A stretch of 64,000 nt of DNA from SIG603 sp964370775 (GTDB taxonomy: Bacteria > Bacillota > Clostridia > Oscillospirales > Acutalibacteraceae). The position numbers were made by a program, and so were the translations under genes. This document shows positions 27,133-35,502 of the stretch, piece by piece. The first letter of the stretch is position 1; the number at the start of each line of letters is the position of its first letter. The notes below the pieces were generated by a model that was given only the letters and a program-made list of their open reading frames with translations, ran no database searches and was not told where the DNA came from. The stretch spans positions 98,406-162,405 of the forward strand of contig CAYJKT010000002.1 of the NCBI GenBank assembly GCA_964370775.1. The letters are read 5' to 3'.

Positions 27133-28575
27133 ATGAAAAAGAAAAATATACTATTTATTTTTGCTGACCAGTTACGTACAGATTTTTGTGGGTGCTATGG
27201 AGCAGATTGGTTGAAAACACCTAATATCGACAAATTAGCCAAAGACGGAGTTAAATATAGTGGCGCAATTACTGCCTCACCTGCTTGTGTACCTGCAAGA
27301 GCTTCTATGCTAACAGGTAAATCTCCACTCGCTAACCGTGTGCTTAGTAACAACCAATGGCTACGACCAGATCACGACGTTATGGGCATACATACTTGGG
27401 CGACTACTCTTGCACAAAATGGTTATCATACATCTGCTATTGGTAAAATGCACTTTTATCCGTGGGATATAAGCGAAGGATTTCAACATCGTGTAATTAC
27501 AGAGGACAAACGTCACACAGCTATACATGATGATTATACAGTTTTTCTGAACAAAAATGGCTACAAAAGACTACATGGTAGCGCAAGCGAGGGTTATTAC
27601 GAGCACAAAGGTGCTACTGTTAGCTATCTGCCAGAAGAGTTTCAGATTGATCGTTTTGTTTGCAACGAGACATGCGATTACCTAGACGGGATAACAGAGG
27701 ACAAACCGTTTGCTATGGTAGTAGGTTTCCCAGGGCCACATTGTCCTTACGACCCATCACAAGAGATGATGGATAAAATGCCTGACGTGCCAATGCCAGC
27801 TTCTGCTCCTATAACAGAAGAAAGTGCTACATTTTTAGCACAAAACCGCAAAGACAACCTAGGACCTTGGAATGGTGTTGATATTGCTGACTTTAGCGAA
27901 GCACAAAAACAAAAAGTTCGTAGACATTATAGTGCGTTGATACAAGCATTAGACGAATATGTAGGGGAGATAATTGCAAAACTAAAAGAAAAAAATATTT
28001 ATGAAGATACTATAATAATATTTAGTTCAGATCACGGTGATTATCTTGGAGATTATGGTATGGCTGGTAAAGGTCATTTTTATGATTGTGCTGTGCGTAT
28101 TCCACTTATTATCAAACACCCAGAACAATCACCAAAGGCTTATGACCATGCTGTTTCACTAACTGATTTATATAACACTATACTGAAATTTGGCGGCGTA
28201 GAGGTTGAAGACACAGAGGACTCAACAGTGCTTGCTCCATTTGGCACAAGTGATGAGCGTTCAGCAGTGTTCGGCGCAAACGAACGTGGGTGGATGTTGC
28301 GTGAATCTCAGTATCAGTATAATGTATACTTTAACGGAGTACGTGAGCTATATGACTTCAAAGCAGACCCACAAATGCAGAATAATTTGCTGAAAGACTC
28401 TAACTTTGCAGATAAGGCAGAAAGTATGCGTACAGAGTTGGAGAGACGTGTGTTTGAAGCCATTAATCAAGGTGGAGAAGATTTGCTTGCAAAATCGGTT
28501 AATATGCACCAAGAACGTGACTCCGAAGAATTCTCCTATAAAGGTTGGAAACGCCCATATCCTAATCACGCATAA
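27133..28575 (+). CDS. Type I (formylglycine-dependent) sulfatase
   Basis: The 480-residue cytoplasmic-type enzyme belongs to the S1 arylsulfatase family. Metal-binding residues appear in FIFADQLR (Asp12). The signature CVPAR (Cys52-Arg56, in ASPACVPARASMLTGK) marks the Cys that must become formylglycine, and FSSDHGDYLGDYGMAGKGHF gives the second metal site. No signal peptide is present, so it would act inside the cell on imported oligosaccharides. It needs a maturase (anSME type in anaerobes), which is not in the window. AAAGGA precedes the ATG. Its place behind an importer supports removal of sulfate from a glycan. Confidence 0.92.
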   Translation: MKKKNILFIFADQLRTDFCGCYGADWLKTPNIDKLAKDGVKYSGAITASPACVPARASMLTGKSPLANRVLSNNQWLRPDHDVMGIHTWATTLAQNGYHTSAIGKMHFYPWDISEGFQHRVITEDKRHTAIHDDYTVFLNKNGYKRLHGSASEGYYEHKGATVSYLPEEFQIDRFVCNETCDYLDGITEDKPFAMVVGFPGPHCPYDPSQEMMDKMPDVPMPASAPITEESATFLAQNRKDNLGPWNGVDIADFSEAQKQKVRRHYSALIQALDEYVGEIIAKLKEKNIYEDTIIIFSSDHGDYLGDYGMAGKGHFYDCAVRIPLIIKHPEQSPKAYDHAVSLTDLYNTILKFGGVEVEDTEDSTVLAPFGTSDERSAVFGANERGWMLRESQYQYNVYFNGVRELYDFKADPQMQNNLLKDSNFADKAESMRTELERRVFEAINQGGEDLLAKSVNMHQERDSEEFSYKGWKRPYPNHA

Positions 28576-28583
28576 AATTTAAA

Positions 28584-28639
28584 CAACCGTATTATATCTT
28601 GTCCAATTAATTTGGTTCAAATATAATACGGTTGTTTTT
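28584..28639. repeat. Palindromic terminator-like repeat, copy 2
   Basis: A perfect 14-bp stem (CAACCGTATTATAT with ATATAATACGGTTG, 28584-28634) is followed by TTTTTATGC. The outer arms and 3' tail match the copy at 4903-4958, but the loop reads CTTGTCCAATTAATTTGGTT, the reverse complement of the loop there. It follows the sulfatase gene and probably ends that operon. Confidence 0.75.
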
Positions 28640-28750
28640 ATGCACAATATATCAAATATTGTGCAATACTAATATGCCGGTGTCTTAAAACCTCATCATT
28701 AGGGTCTGTTTTAATTTAATAAAATAATAATAATTATAATAGTGATATAA

Positions 28751-28981
28751 TACGAAACGCTTCGAAAATGATATATAAAACCTATCATTTTATTTGGTGA
28801 AATAATATTTAATTTTTCAAATACAAAAGAAAAATTAAAATCACATGTGAAATATGCACAAAAAAAGAGGACTATTAAACGTTATTTAGGCTTGATAATT
28901 TATCTATATTTAACAAACTTAATAATAAACAAATAAAAGTTATCCGAAACGCTTGCGTTTTGTGAATTTTAGGTGTACAAT
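28751..28981 (+). promoter_or_regulatory. Promoter with LacI-type operators before the third importer operon
   Basis: TTGCGT (28953-28958) and TACAAT (28976-28981) are 17 bases apart. The -35 lies inside an inverted repeat, AAACGC-TT-GCGTTT (28947-28960). A second related site, CGAAACGCTTCG (28753-28764), lies about 190 bases upstream and shares CGAAACGCTT. A central CG with AAACG arms is typical of LacI-family operators; two sites could allow looping. The likely regulator is encoded at 34487. The remaining part of the 28576-29015 gap shows only AT-rich sequence. Confidence 0.6.
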
Positions 28982-29015
28982 AACATCACAATAAAAAATA
29001 ACGGAGGCAAATAAC

Positions 29016-30368
29016 ATGAAAAAAATAATTGCGGCAGCTCTAATACTTATGATGACTACTCAATTGGTAGCCTGTACTACTGGAGAAACTACAAGCTCAG
29101 AGGCTACTGAAAGCTCTACAACTGAAAGTTCAGAAGCTACTGAAAGTTCTGAAGAGGAAAGCAGTGAAGAAGAAACAACTGGAGAAGTTACTACTATTAG
29201 AGTTACTCAATGGGGTGACTTTGCAGAAGGTAGTATTGAATCTGAATTAGTTAACCAATTCAATGAAAATAACACAGATGTTCAAATATCTTTTGAGCCA
29301 CTTCCTGGTGACTCTTACGGAACAAAATTAGCTGCTAACTTTGCAGCTGGTACAGCAGCTGATATTTACCTTATCGGTGAGGGTGATTACAGCATGTATC
29401 ACGGACAAGGTGTTACTACTCCATTAAATCAATTCTTTGATAGCTCTGAGACATTTGACGTTGAAGCTTACAATCAAGGCTTAATAGAAATGGCTACATT
29501 CAATGACGAAGTTCATTACCTACCAAAAGACTTTAACCCAATCGCTTTGTACTACAACAAAGATATGTTCGATGCAGCAGGTTTAGAATATCCTGACGAA
29601 ACATGGACTTATGACGATTTAGAAGCAGCAGCTACAACACTAACTGTTCCAGAAAGCGATCAATACGGTTTTTATGCTGACACATGGCTTTATACAACAA
29701 TGATGTACATGAAAACCAATGGTGCAGACATTGCTAACGAAGATTCAACAGTAGCAGAAGGTTATATCAACTCACCTGAATCTGTTCAAGCTATTACAGA
29801 CTACACTAACTACATTTTAGTTGACAAAATCTCACCTTCAAGCACAGCAGCTAACGATTTCGGTGGTGCTACATCAATGCTACAAAACGGCAAAATTGCT
29901 ATGTTTATCTCTGGCGCATGGAATATCAACACTCTAGATGAAGCTGGTGTTAACTATGGTACAACAGCTGTTCCTATGGGAACTACAGGCGAACATTACA
30001 GCATTATTTGTGCAGCTGGTTTTGCTATTAACCCAGATACAGCTGATGCAGATGCAGCGTTTAAAGCATTAGAATGGATTTCTGGTCCAGAAGCTCACGC
30101 AGCAAGAAGTGCTGACAACGTAGGCTTGCTACCAGCATTTGACGACCAATTAGAAGCAAAAATTGCTGAGTATCCACAAGTTGCAGGTTTAGCTTACATG
30201 ATGGACAGCGCTTTCCAACCAGCAAGAATGAGAAGTATTACAGGACAATACTTTGATGAGCACTTTAACAAAGCATTAGAAGAAATTATTCTAACAGGTA
30301 AAGATGTTCAAACAGCACTTGACGATGCTGCAAAAGCAATCGACGAAGATATAGCTGATCACGAATAA
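29016..30368 (+). CDS. CUT1 sugar-binding lipoprotein of the phosphorylase operon
   Basis: The 450-residue protein has a lipoprotein signal (lipobox LVAC, Cys20) and a repetitive Ser/Thr/Glu linker (TESSEATESSEEESSEEE). The mature part fits family 1 solute-binding proteins (ALYYNKDMFDAAGLEYPDET; MLQNGKIAMFISGAWNI). ACGGAGG precedes the ATG. It opens an operon that continues with permeases, a glycosidase, a LacI regulator, a GH65 phosphorylase, beta-PGM, a kinase and a GH13_18 enzyme, so its ligand should be an alpha-glucoside that these enzymes split. A terminator-like hairpin follows. Confidence 0.9.
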   Translation: MKKIIAAALILMMTTQLVACTTGETTSSEATESSTTESSEATESSEEESSEEETTGEVTTIRVTQWGDFAEGSIESELVNQFNENNTDVQISFEPLPGDSYGTKLAANFAAGTAADIYLIGEGDYSMYHGQGVTTPLNQFFDSSETFDVEAYNQGLIEMATFNDEVHYLPKDFNPIALYYNKDMFDAAGLEYPDETWTYDDLEAAATTLTVPESDQYGFYADTWLYTTMMYMKTNGADIANEDSTVAEGYINSPESVQAITDYTNYILVDKISPSSTAANDFGGATSMLQNGKIAMFISGAWNINTLDEAGVNYGTTAVPMGTTGEHYSIICAAGFAINPDTADADAAFKALEWISGPEAHAARSADNVGLLPAFDDQLEAKIAEYPQVAGLAYMMDSAFQPARMRSITGQYFDEHFNKALEEIILTGKDVQTALDDAAKAIDEDIADHE

Positions 30369-30375
30369 TATGGAA

Positions 30376-30409
30376 CACCTCGTGGTTGCAAAATCACGAG
30401 GTGACTTTT
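30376..30409 (+). terminator. Intercistronic terminator-like hairpin
   Basis: CACCTCGTG pairs perfectly with CACGAGGTG (10-base loop) and is followed by ACTTTTTG. It has the form of a terminator between the binding protein and permease genes, probably leaky. Confidence 0.65.
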
Positions 30410-30428
30410 TGTAGAGAGGAAGGCAATA

Positions 30429-31391
30429 ATGAGTAATCAACAAATTTTATTAAAAAGCGAAAAAGCTAAAATAAGAAAGGAAAAAACAACAGGTTTGCTT
30501 TTTGTTTTACCATGGATAATAGGTTTTTTTGCGTTTACATTAATTCCTATGTTAATTTCAGCTTATTTAAGTTTTACTGATTGGAATGTTTTAACAGGCT
30601 TAGAGGGTATTGAATTTGTAGGTTTCGAAAATTATATCGAGATATTCACAGATGATGATGACTTTTGGCAATCATTAAAAGTTACATTTACTTTTGCGTT
30701 AATATTCTTACCATTATCACAAATTTTTGCACTTGCACTTGCAAGCTTATTAAACCAAAAAGTTAAAGGCTTAAAAATATTCAGAACAATATTCTTTTTA
30801 CCTACTGTAATGCCAGCTGTTGCTGTTTCATTACTTTGGATGTGGATTTTTAACGGTCAGCATGGTATTTTGAATAGATTTTTAGAAATATTCGGAATAG
30901 AAGGACCTGACTGGCTACAAGATCCTGATACTGCTTTAGGTGCACTTATAATCATGGGACTATGGGGTGTAGGTAGTACAATGATTATTTTCCTATCTGC
31001 ATTACAAGGTGTGCCAAAATCTCTTTATGAGGCAGCAGATATTGACGGTGTTACACCGTTCCAAAAATTTAGACACATCACAGTGCCAATGATTTCACCA
31101 ACAATTTTCTTTAACGTTGTTATGGGAATTATAGGAGCATTCCAATACTTTACACAAGCGCATGTTATGACACAAGGTGGACCATTAGGTTCAACATTAT
31201 TCTATAACTTATATTTATATAATGTTGCATTTACAGATTATGAAATGGGTTACTCCTCTGCTTTAGCTTGGATTATGTTCTTTATTATAGTATTCTTCAC
31301 AGCACTTGTGTTCAAGAGTTCTGACCTATGGGTGCATTATGAAAATGACCAAAGCAAAAAGAAAAAAGTCAAGAAAGGGAAAGCAATATGA
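30429..31391 (+). CDS. CUT1 sugar ABC transporter permease (MalF type)
   Basis: The 320-residue membrane protein has a basic cytoplasmic N-terminus, about six transmembrane helices and the coupling loop EAADIDGVTPFQKFRHITVP. The C-terminal tail is highly basic (KKKKVKKGK). AGAGGAAGG precedes the ATG. The stop overlaps the next permease start by four bases (ATGA), so the two are coupled. Confidence 0.9.
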   Translation: MSNQQILLKSEKAKIRKEKTTGLLFVLPWIIGFFAFTLIPMLISAYLSFTDWNVLTGLEGIEFVGFENYIEIFTDDDDFWQSLKVTFTFALIFLPLSQIFALALASLLNQKVKGLKIFRTIFFLPTVMPAVAVSLLWMWIFNGQHGILNRFLEIFGIEGPDWLQDPDTALGALIIMGLWGVGSTMIIFLSALQGVPKSLYEAADIDGVTPFQKFRHITVPMISPTIFFNVVMGIIGAFQYFTQAHVMTQGGPLGSTLFYNLYLYNVAFTDYEMGYSSALAWIMFFIIVFFTALVFKSSDLWVHYENDQSKKKKVKKGKAI

Positions 31392-32221
31392 ATAAATACA
31401 AAGCTATAAAATTAGTTTCTAAAACTATAATATACATTTTATTGGTAGTAGCTGCATTTGTTATTTTAGTTCCATTTATATGGTGTCTATTAACTGCATT
31501 AAAAACTCCGTCAGAAGTTTTTGCTGATAATTTATTTCCAACAGAACTACAATGGGTTAACTTTTCAGAAGCATTAACAGCTATTCCTTTTTTACAATTT
31601 TTTATTAATACAATGACAATACTTATTCCTGTTTTAGTAGGCGTATTGTTATCAAACTCTTTGGTAGCATTTGGTTTTTCAAGATTAAATGTACCATTAA
31701 AAAACTTATGGTTTACATTACTACTTGCAACAATGATGCTACCAGGACAAGTTACGTTAATTCCTCAGTTTGTTATTTACCAACAAATTGGATGGGTTGG
31801 TTCATATTTACCTTTAATAGTTCCTGCATTTTTCGGAAGCGCATTCAATGTTTTCTTACTAAGACAATTTATGATGGGAATTCCAAAAGAGCTAGACGAA
31901 GCTGCAAAGCTTGACGGAGCAAATACATTTACAATATATTCAAAAATAATTATGCCGCTTGTAAAACCTGCTATGACAGCTATAACAATATTCACTGTAA
32001 CTGGTGTGTGGAACGATTACCAAGGTCCACTAATTTATGTAAGTGATGTAAATAAGTTCACAATGGCGATAGGTCTATCACTATTTAAAGGTGAATATTC
32101 AGTTGAGTGGAACATGATGATGGCAGCTACAATAGTAATGATATTACCAATTATTTTACTATTTTTCGTAGCACAAAAATACTTTATAGAAGGCATTACA
32201 GTTACAGGTTTGAAAGGTTAA
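31388..32221 (+). CDS. CUT1 sugar ABC transporter permease (MalG type)
   Basis: The 277-residue protein has about six helices, the coupling loop EAAKLDGANTFTIYSKIIMP and the family tail YFIEGITVTGLKG. It pairs with the preceding permease. The next gene begins two bases past the stop codon, showing tight coupling to the cytoplasmic glycosidase. No ATPase follows. Confidence 0.9.
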   Translation: MNKYKAIKLVSKTIIYILLVVAAFVILVPFIWCLLTALKTPSEVFADNLFPTELQWVNFSEALTAIPFLQFFINTMTILIPVLVGVLLSNSLVAFGFSRLNVPLKNLWFTLLLATMMLPGQVTLIPQFVIYQQIGWVGSYLPLIVPAFFGSAFNVFLLRQFMMGIPKELDEAAKLDGANTFTIYSKIIMPLVKPAMTAITIFTVTGVWNDYQGPLIYVSDVNKFTMAIGLSLFKGEYSVEWNMMMAATIVMILPIILLFFVAQKYFIEGITVTGLKG

Positions 32222-32223
32222 TT

Positions 32224-34473
32224 ATGATAAATTTATTTAATGATAAAGATTTGAGTTTAAATAAAGATAAACTGCATGGTCATATAGAAGCTAAATTTTG
32301 CGTTACTTCTGGCGAAAAATGCAAAGTGATAGGTATTCAAGACGGAACATATCCTGATTTTGGTCACCATGTTAGCAAAGAAATGGGTGGTATATGGGTT
32401 CACCCAATAAAACTTATGGACGGATTTTGGTCTAAATTGGACGGAGAATGGTTAATTGCAGACAAATATCAAACTCTACCTTATGCTAATAAATTTTATT
32501 ACGACAAAGGTGATGTTCAAATTGAAAGATTTCAGTTTGTACCTGATGAAGTAAAAGGTTTTATTACTGAGTACACATTCACTAATGGTAGTGATAAAGA
32601 TTATAGCTATGATTTTGAAACAGTGTTCAGATTTGACATCTCTCCTGTTTGGTTCTCTGAAAATATAGGGATAAAAGATGACGAAGACAAAGCTTGGTAT
32701 GATGATAGCAGTAAGCTAATTATAGCTAAAGATGTATCACACGACTGGTATGCTTCTGTTGATTGTTCTGCTGGTTTAAGTGAAAACAATATAGAGTTAA
32801 CTCCTAAACATATTGGATATATCGAAACTGCTGGTAATGGTTATTCAGCTAAAATTCAAAATAAAATTGAAGTGAAAGCTAACAGCAAAACCACAATTAG
32901 TTTTTATATTTCAGGGTCTTGGCATAGTGAAGAAGAGTGTGTTAGTGAGTGCAAAAAGCTTAAAGAAAATCATTCAAATTTATTAGCAGTTAAAAAAGAA
33001 AGATATACAAAAATCAAGAACACTTTTGCACTTACGACATCTGATGTTAACTTTGATAAAATGTATGAGTGGGTTAAGTATAATAACGACTGGATGATTC
33101 AAGACAGCGATGAATTTGGTAGAGCACCTGTAGCTGGTATTCCAGAGTATACATGGTGGTTTGGTTGTGATAATTCATATTCATTACAAGGTATTTTAGC
33201 ATTAGGCGATTATGAGCTAGTTAAATCAACTCTAAAATTGATACATGACGAGAGTAAAAAAGTTAATGGCAACGGCAGAATTTTACATGAACTTACAACT
33301 TTTGGTGCAGTTTCAAACCCAGGTAATACTCAAGAAACTGCTCACTATATTACAGCAGTATACAAATATCTACAGTGGACTGGTGACACAGAGATTGTAA
33401 AAGAGTTGTACCCTTATTGCAAACAAGGTATTGACTGGTTAATGGAAATGGACGATGACGGTGACTTGTTGCCGTCAGGTTACGGAATTATTGAGATACA
33501 AGGTCTAAATGTTGAACTTATTGACACAGCAGTTTACACTTGTCAAGCACTATTCAACATGTATGAGATGTCTAAACTATTTGGTGACGAAGATGTATCA
33601 TATTTAGATAGAGCGAATAGATTAAGAGAAACAATAAATTCTAAAATGTGGAATGATGATGAGAATTTATATGTTGATGCAGTTGGTAAAGTAAAGCAAA
33701 TTCTAGAAAGAATACCACTAATTAGAGAGCAGTTTAGTATTGATGGCAGAACTATTGATAAAGAGTATGAAGAATACTTAAATAAACAAGAAGAAATGCT
33801 AAATAAGCTTGACCCAGAAAATGAAATGCCTTTTACATTAAATAAAAACTGGGTTATCAACACGCCAATCGAGACAATGATTGCTGACAAAGACAAAGCG
33901 TATAAAGCATTAGAAGCTATGGATAATGACAACTTTATTGGTGAGTATGGCATGTATTTATCTGCTGTTAACCAACACGCAACTATGACAATTTCAACTG
34001 GTGTTCAAGCAGTGAGTGAGGGCAGATACAAACGTGTTGATAAATCGCTAGTGTTGATTGAAAAAATGCTTAACACTATGGGCGTAGTTATGCCAGGTGC
34101 AATTAGTGAGATGTCACCTGATTACGGCTGTTTTGTTCAAGAGTGGACTATTTATGCTTTAATGGTGCCAATTGTAGAGTGCTTCTTAGGTTTGCAACCT
34201 GATATGGTTAATAACAAAATAATTCTTTCACCTTGTATTCCAAAAAAATGGGATAGATTTGAAATGAAAAACGTGATAGTAGGTAAGGGTAGTTTTGATT
34301 TTGGTTATCAAAGAAGTGAAAATAAAGAAGTATTCATCATAAATTCACAGTCAGATTGTAAAATTCATTTTGAATTACCAACTTGTAATAGTATGTCGGT
34401 TAATGGTATAATTAACAATAGTAAAAGTATTATTTTAAGCGAAGGTAGTTTTGTTATTGAAGTAACAAATTGA
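32224..34473 (+). CDS. (alpha/alpha)6-barrel glycosidase, debranching-enzyme-like
   Basis: I use ATG 32224, with GAAAGG six bases before it; longer frames would run into the permease gene. The 749-residue protein has no signal peptide. The N-terminal 270 residues are a beta-sandwich, as in GH65, GH63 and glycogen-debranching enzymes. A helical barrel follows, with the segments YTWWFGCDNSYSLQGILALG, NPGNTQETAHYITAVYKYL and AISEMSPDYGCFVQEWTIYA, and a short beta domain closes the protein. Acidic residues at GCDNSY and in SEMSPDYG are candidate catalytic groups. It is probably an exo-acting alpha-glycosidase on the imported oligosaccharide. The exact GH family could not be fixed. Confidence 0.65.
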   Translation: MINLFNDKDLSLNKDKLHGHIEAKFCVTSGEKCKVIGIQDGTYPDFGHHVSKEMGGIWVHPIKLMDGFWSKLDGEWLIADKYQTLPYANKFYYDKGDVQIERFQFVPDEVKGFITEYTFTNGSDKDYSYDFETVFRFDISPVWFSENIGIKDDEDKAWYDDSSKLIIAKDVSHDWYASVDCSAGLSENNIELTPKHIGYIETAGNGYSAKIQNKIEVKANSKTTISFYISGSWHSEEECVSECKKLKENHSNLLAVKKERYTKIKNTFALTTSDVNFDKMYEWVKYNNDWMIQDSDEFGRAPVAGIPEYTWWFGCDNSYSLQGILALGDYELVKSTLKLIHDESKKVNGNGRILHELTTFGAVSNPGNTQETAHYITAVYKYLQWTGDTEIVKELYPYCKQGIDWLMEMDDDGDLLPSGYGIIEIQGLNVELIDTAVYTCQALFNMYEMSKLFGDEDVSYLDRANRLRETINSKMWNDDENLYVDAVGKVKQILERIPLIREQFSIDGRTIDKEYEEYLNKQEEMLNKLDPENEMPFTLNKNWVINTPIETMIADKDKAYKALEAMDNDNFIGEYGMYLSAVNQHATMTISTGVQAVSEGRYKRVDKSLVLIEKMLNTMGVVMPGAISEMSPDYGCFVQEWTIYALMVPIVECFLGLQPDMVNNKIILSPCIPKKWDRFEMKNVIVGKGSFDFGYQRSENKEVFIINSQSDCKIHFELPTCNSMSVNGIINNSKSIILSEGSFVIEVTN

Positions 34474-34486
34474 TTGTGAGGTAAAA

Positions 34487-35488
34487 ATGGTTGGATTAAA
34501 AGATATAGCTTCTGCTTGTGGAGTATCCCTAACACAAGTCTCAAGGGCTTTGAATAGCCACGGAGATGTTAGCCAAAAAACTAGAAAACTTGTGTTGAAA
34601 ACAGCAAAAGAGCTGGGTTATGTAAAAAACATAAACGCTCAAAACTTAGCTAACGGAAAAGCAAAGCAAATTGCATTAATCATTAATGGAATAACAGAAG
34701 ATGAGAACTTGTTTAATACAAATATGTTGCAACAGTTGCTTAAAGGTGCAAGCAAATTTGCAGAAACTGTGGATTATGAAGTGGTTCTACATGTTTTGCC
34801 AAATGAAGATATATCTTTAATTAATCATTTTAAACAGAGAAATATACATGGCATTGTAATTTTTGGTGTAAAATATGATGCTGAAAATTTTAAAGAATTA
34901 ATGGAAAGTGACTTTGCGTGTGTTGCGATTGATATTCCGATTAAAGGTAAAAACAAAGGTAGTGTCATAGTAAATAACAACTATTACTCTATGATTGCAG
35001 TGCAAGAATTAATAAACAAAGGTAAAAAAAATATTGCAATGATTAGTGGGCATGAACATGCTATAGTAACACTGGAGCGAAGCTCGGGTTATCGTGCGGC
35101 TCATGCGCTAAACAATGTTGAAATTAACGAAGAAATCATTGTACAAGCTGATTTTGATTATCAGTTAGCTTATGAAAAAACAGCAGAATTATTTATTAAG
35201 CATAAAGAGATAGATGCTATTTTCTGTCATAGTGATATAATGGCACTCGGAGCGTGCAAAGCTTTAGAAGAAATGAACATTGACCCAAAGAACGAAATTC
35301 TATTATGTGGATTTGACGGCATTACTTTAAGAGATGTTATGTTTCCTTATATTTCAACAATCAAGCAAAATCATGTTGATAAAGGGTATGAAGCATCCAA
35401 ACTGCTTTATAACATATTAAACAAACCCACAAACACCATAGATAATACAATTTTTGTACCATGTGATTATATTGAAGGAACTAATTAA
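34487..35488 (+). CDS. LacI-family regulator of the phosphorylase operon
   Basis: The 333-residue protein has an N-terminal LacI helix-turn-helix (LKDIASACGVSLTQVSRALN) and hinge, then a periplasmic-binding-protein-like sensor domain ending in CGFDGITLRDVMFPYISTIKQ. GTGAGG precedes the ATG. It is embedded in the operon between the glycosidase and phosphorylase genes, so it likely controls its own operon by binding the AAACGC-TT-GCGTTT site at 28947. Its recognition helix (TQVSRAL) equals that of the regulator at 42198, suggesting related operators. Confidence 0.9.
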   Translation: MVGLKDIASACGVSLTQVSRALNSHGDVSQKTRKLVLKTAKELGYVKNINAQNLANGKAKQIALIINGITEDENLFNTNMLQQLLKGASKFAETVDYEVVLHVLPNEDISLINHFKQRNIHGIVIFGVKYDAENFKELMESDFACVAIDIPIKGKNKGSVIVNNNYYSMIAVQELINKGKKNIAMISGHEHAIVTLERSSGYRAAHALNNVEINEEIIVQADFDYQLAYEKTAELFIKHKEIDAIFCHSDIMALGACKALEEMNIDPKNEILLCGFDGITLRDVMFPYISTIKQNHVDKGYEASKLLYNILNKPTNTIDNTIFVPCDYIEGTN

Positions 35489-35502
35489 AAGGAGTTAAAA
35501 AA

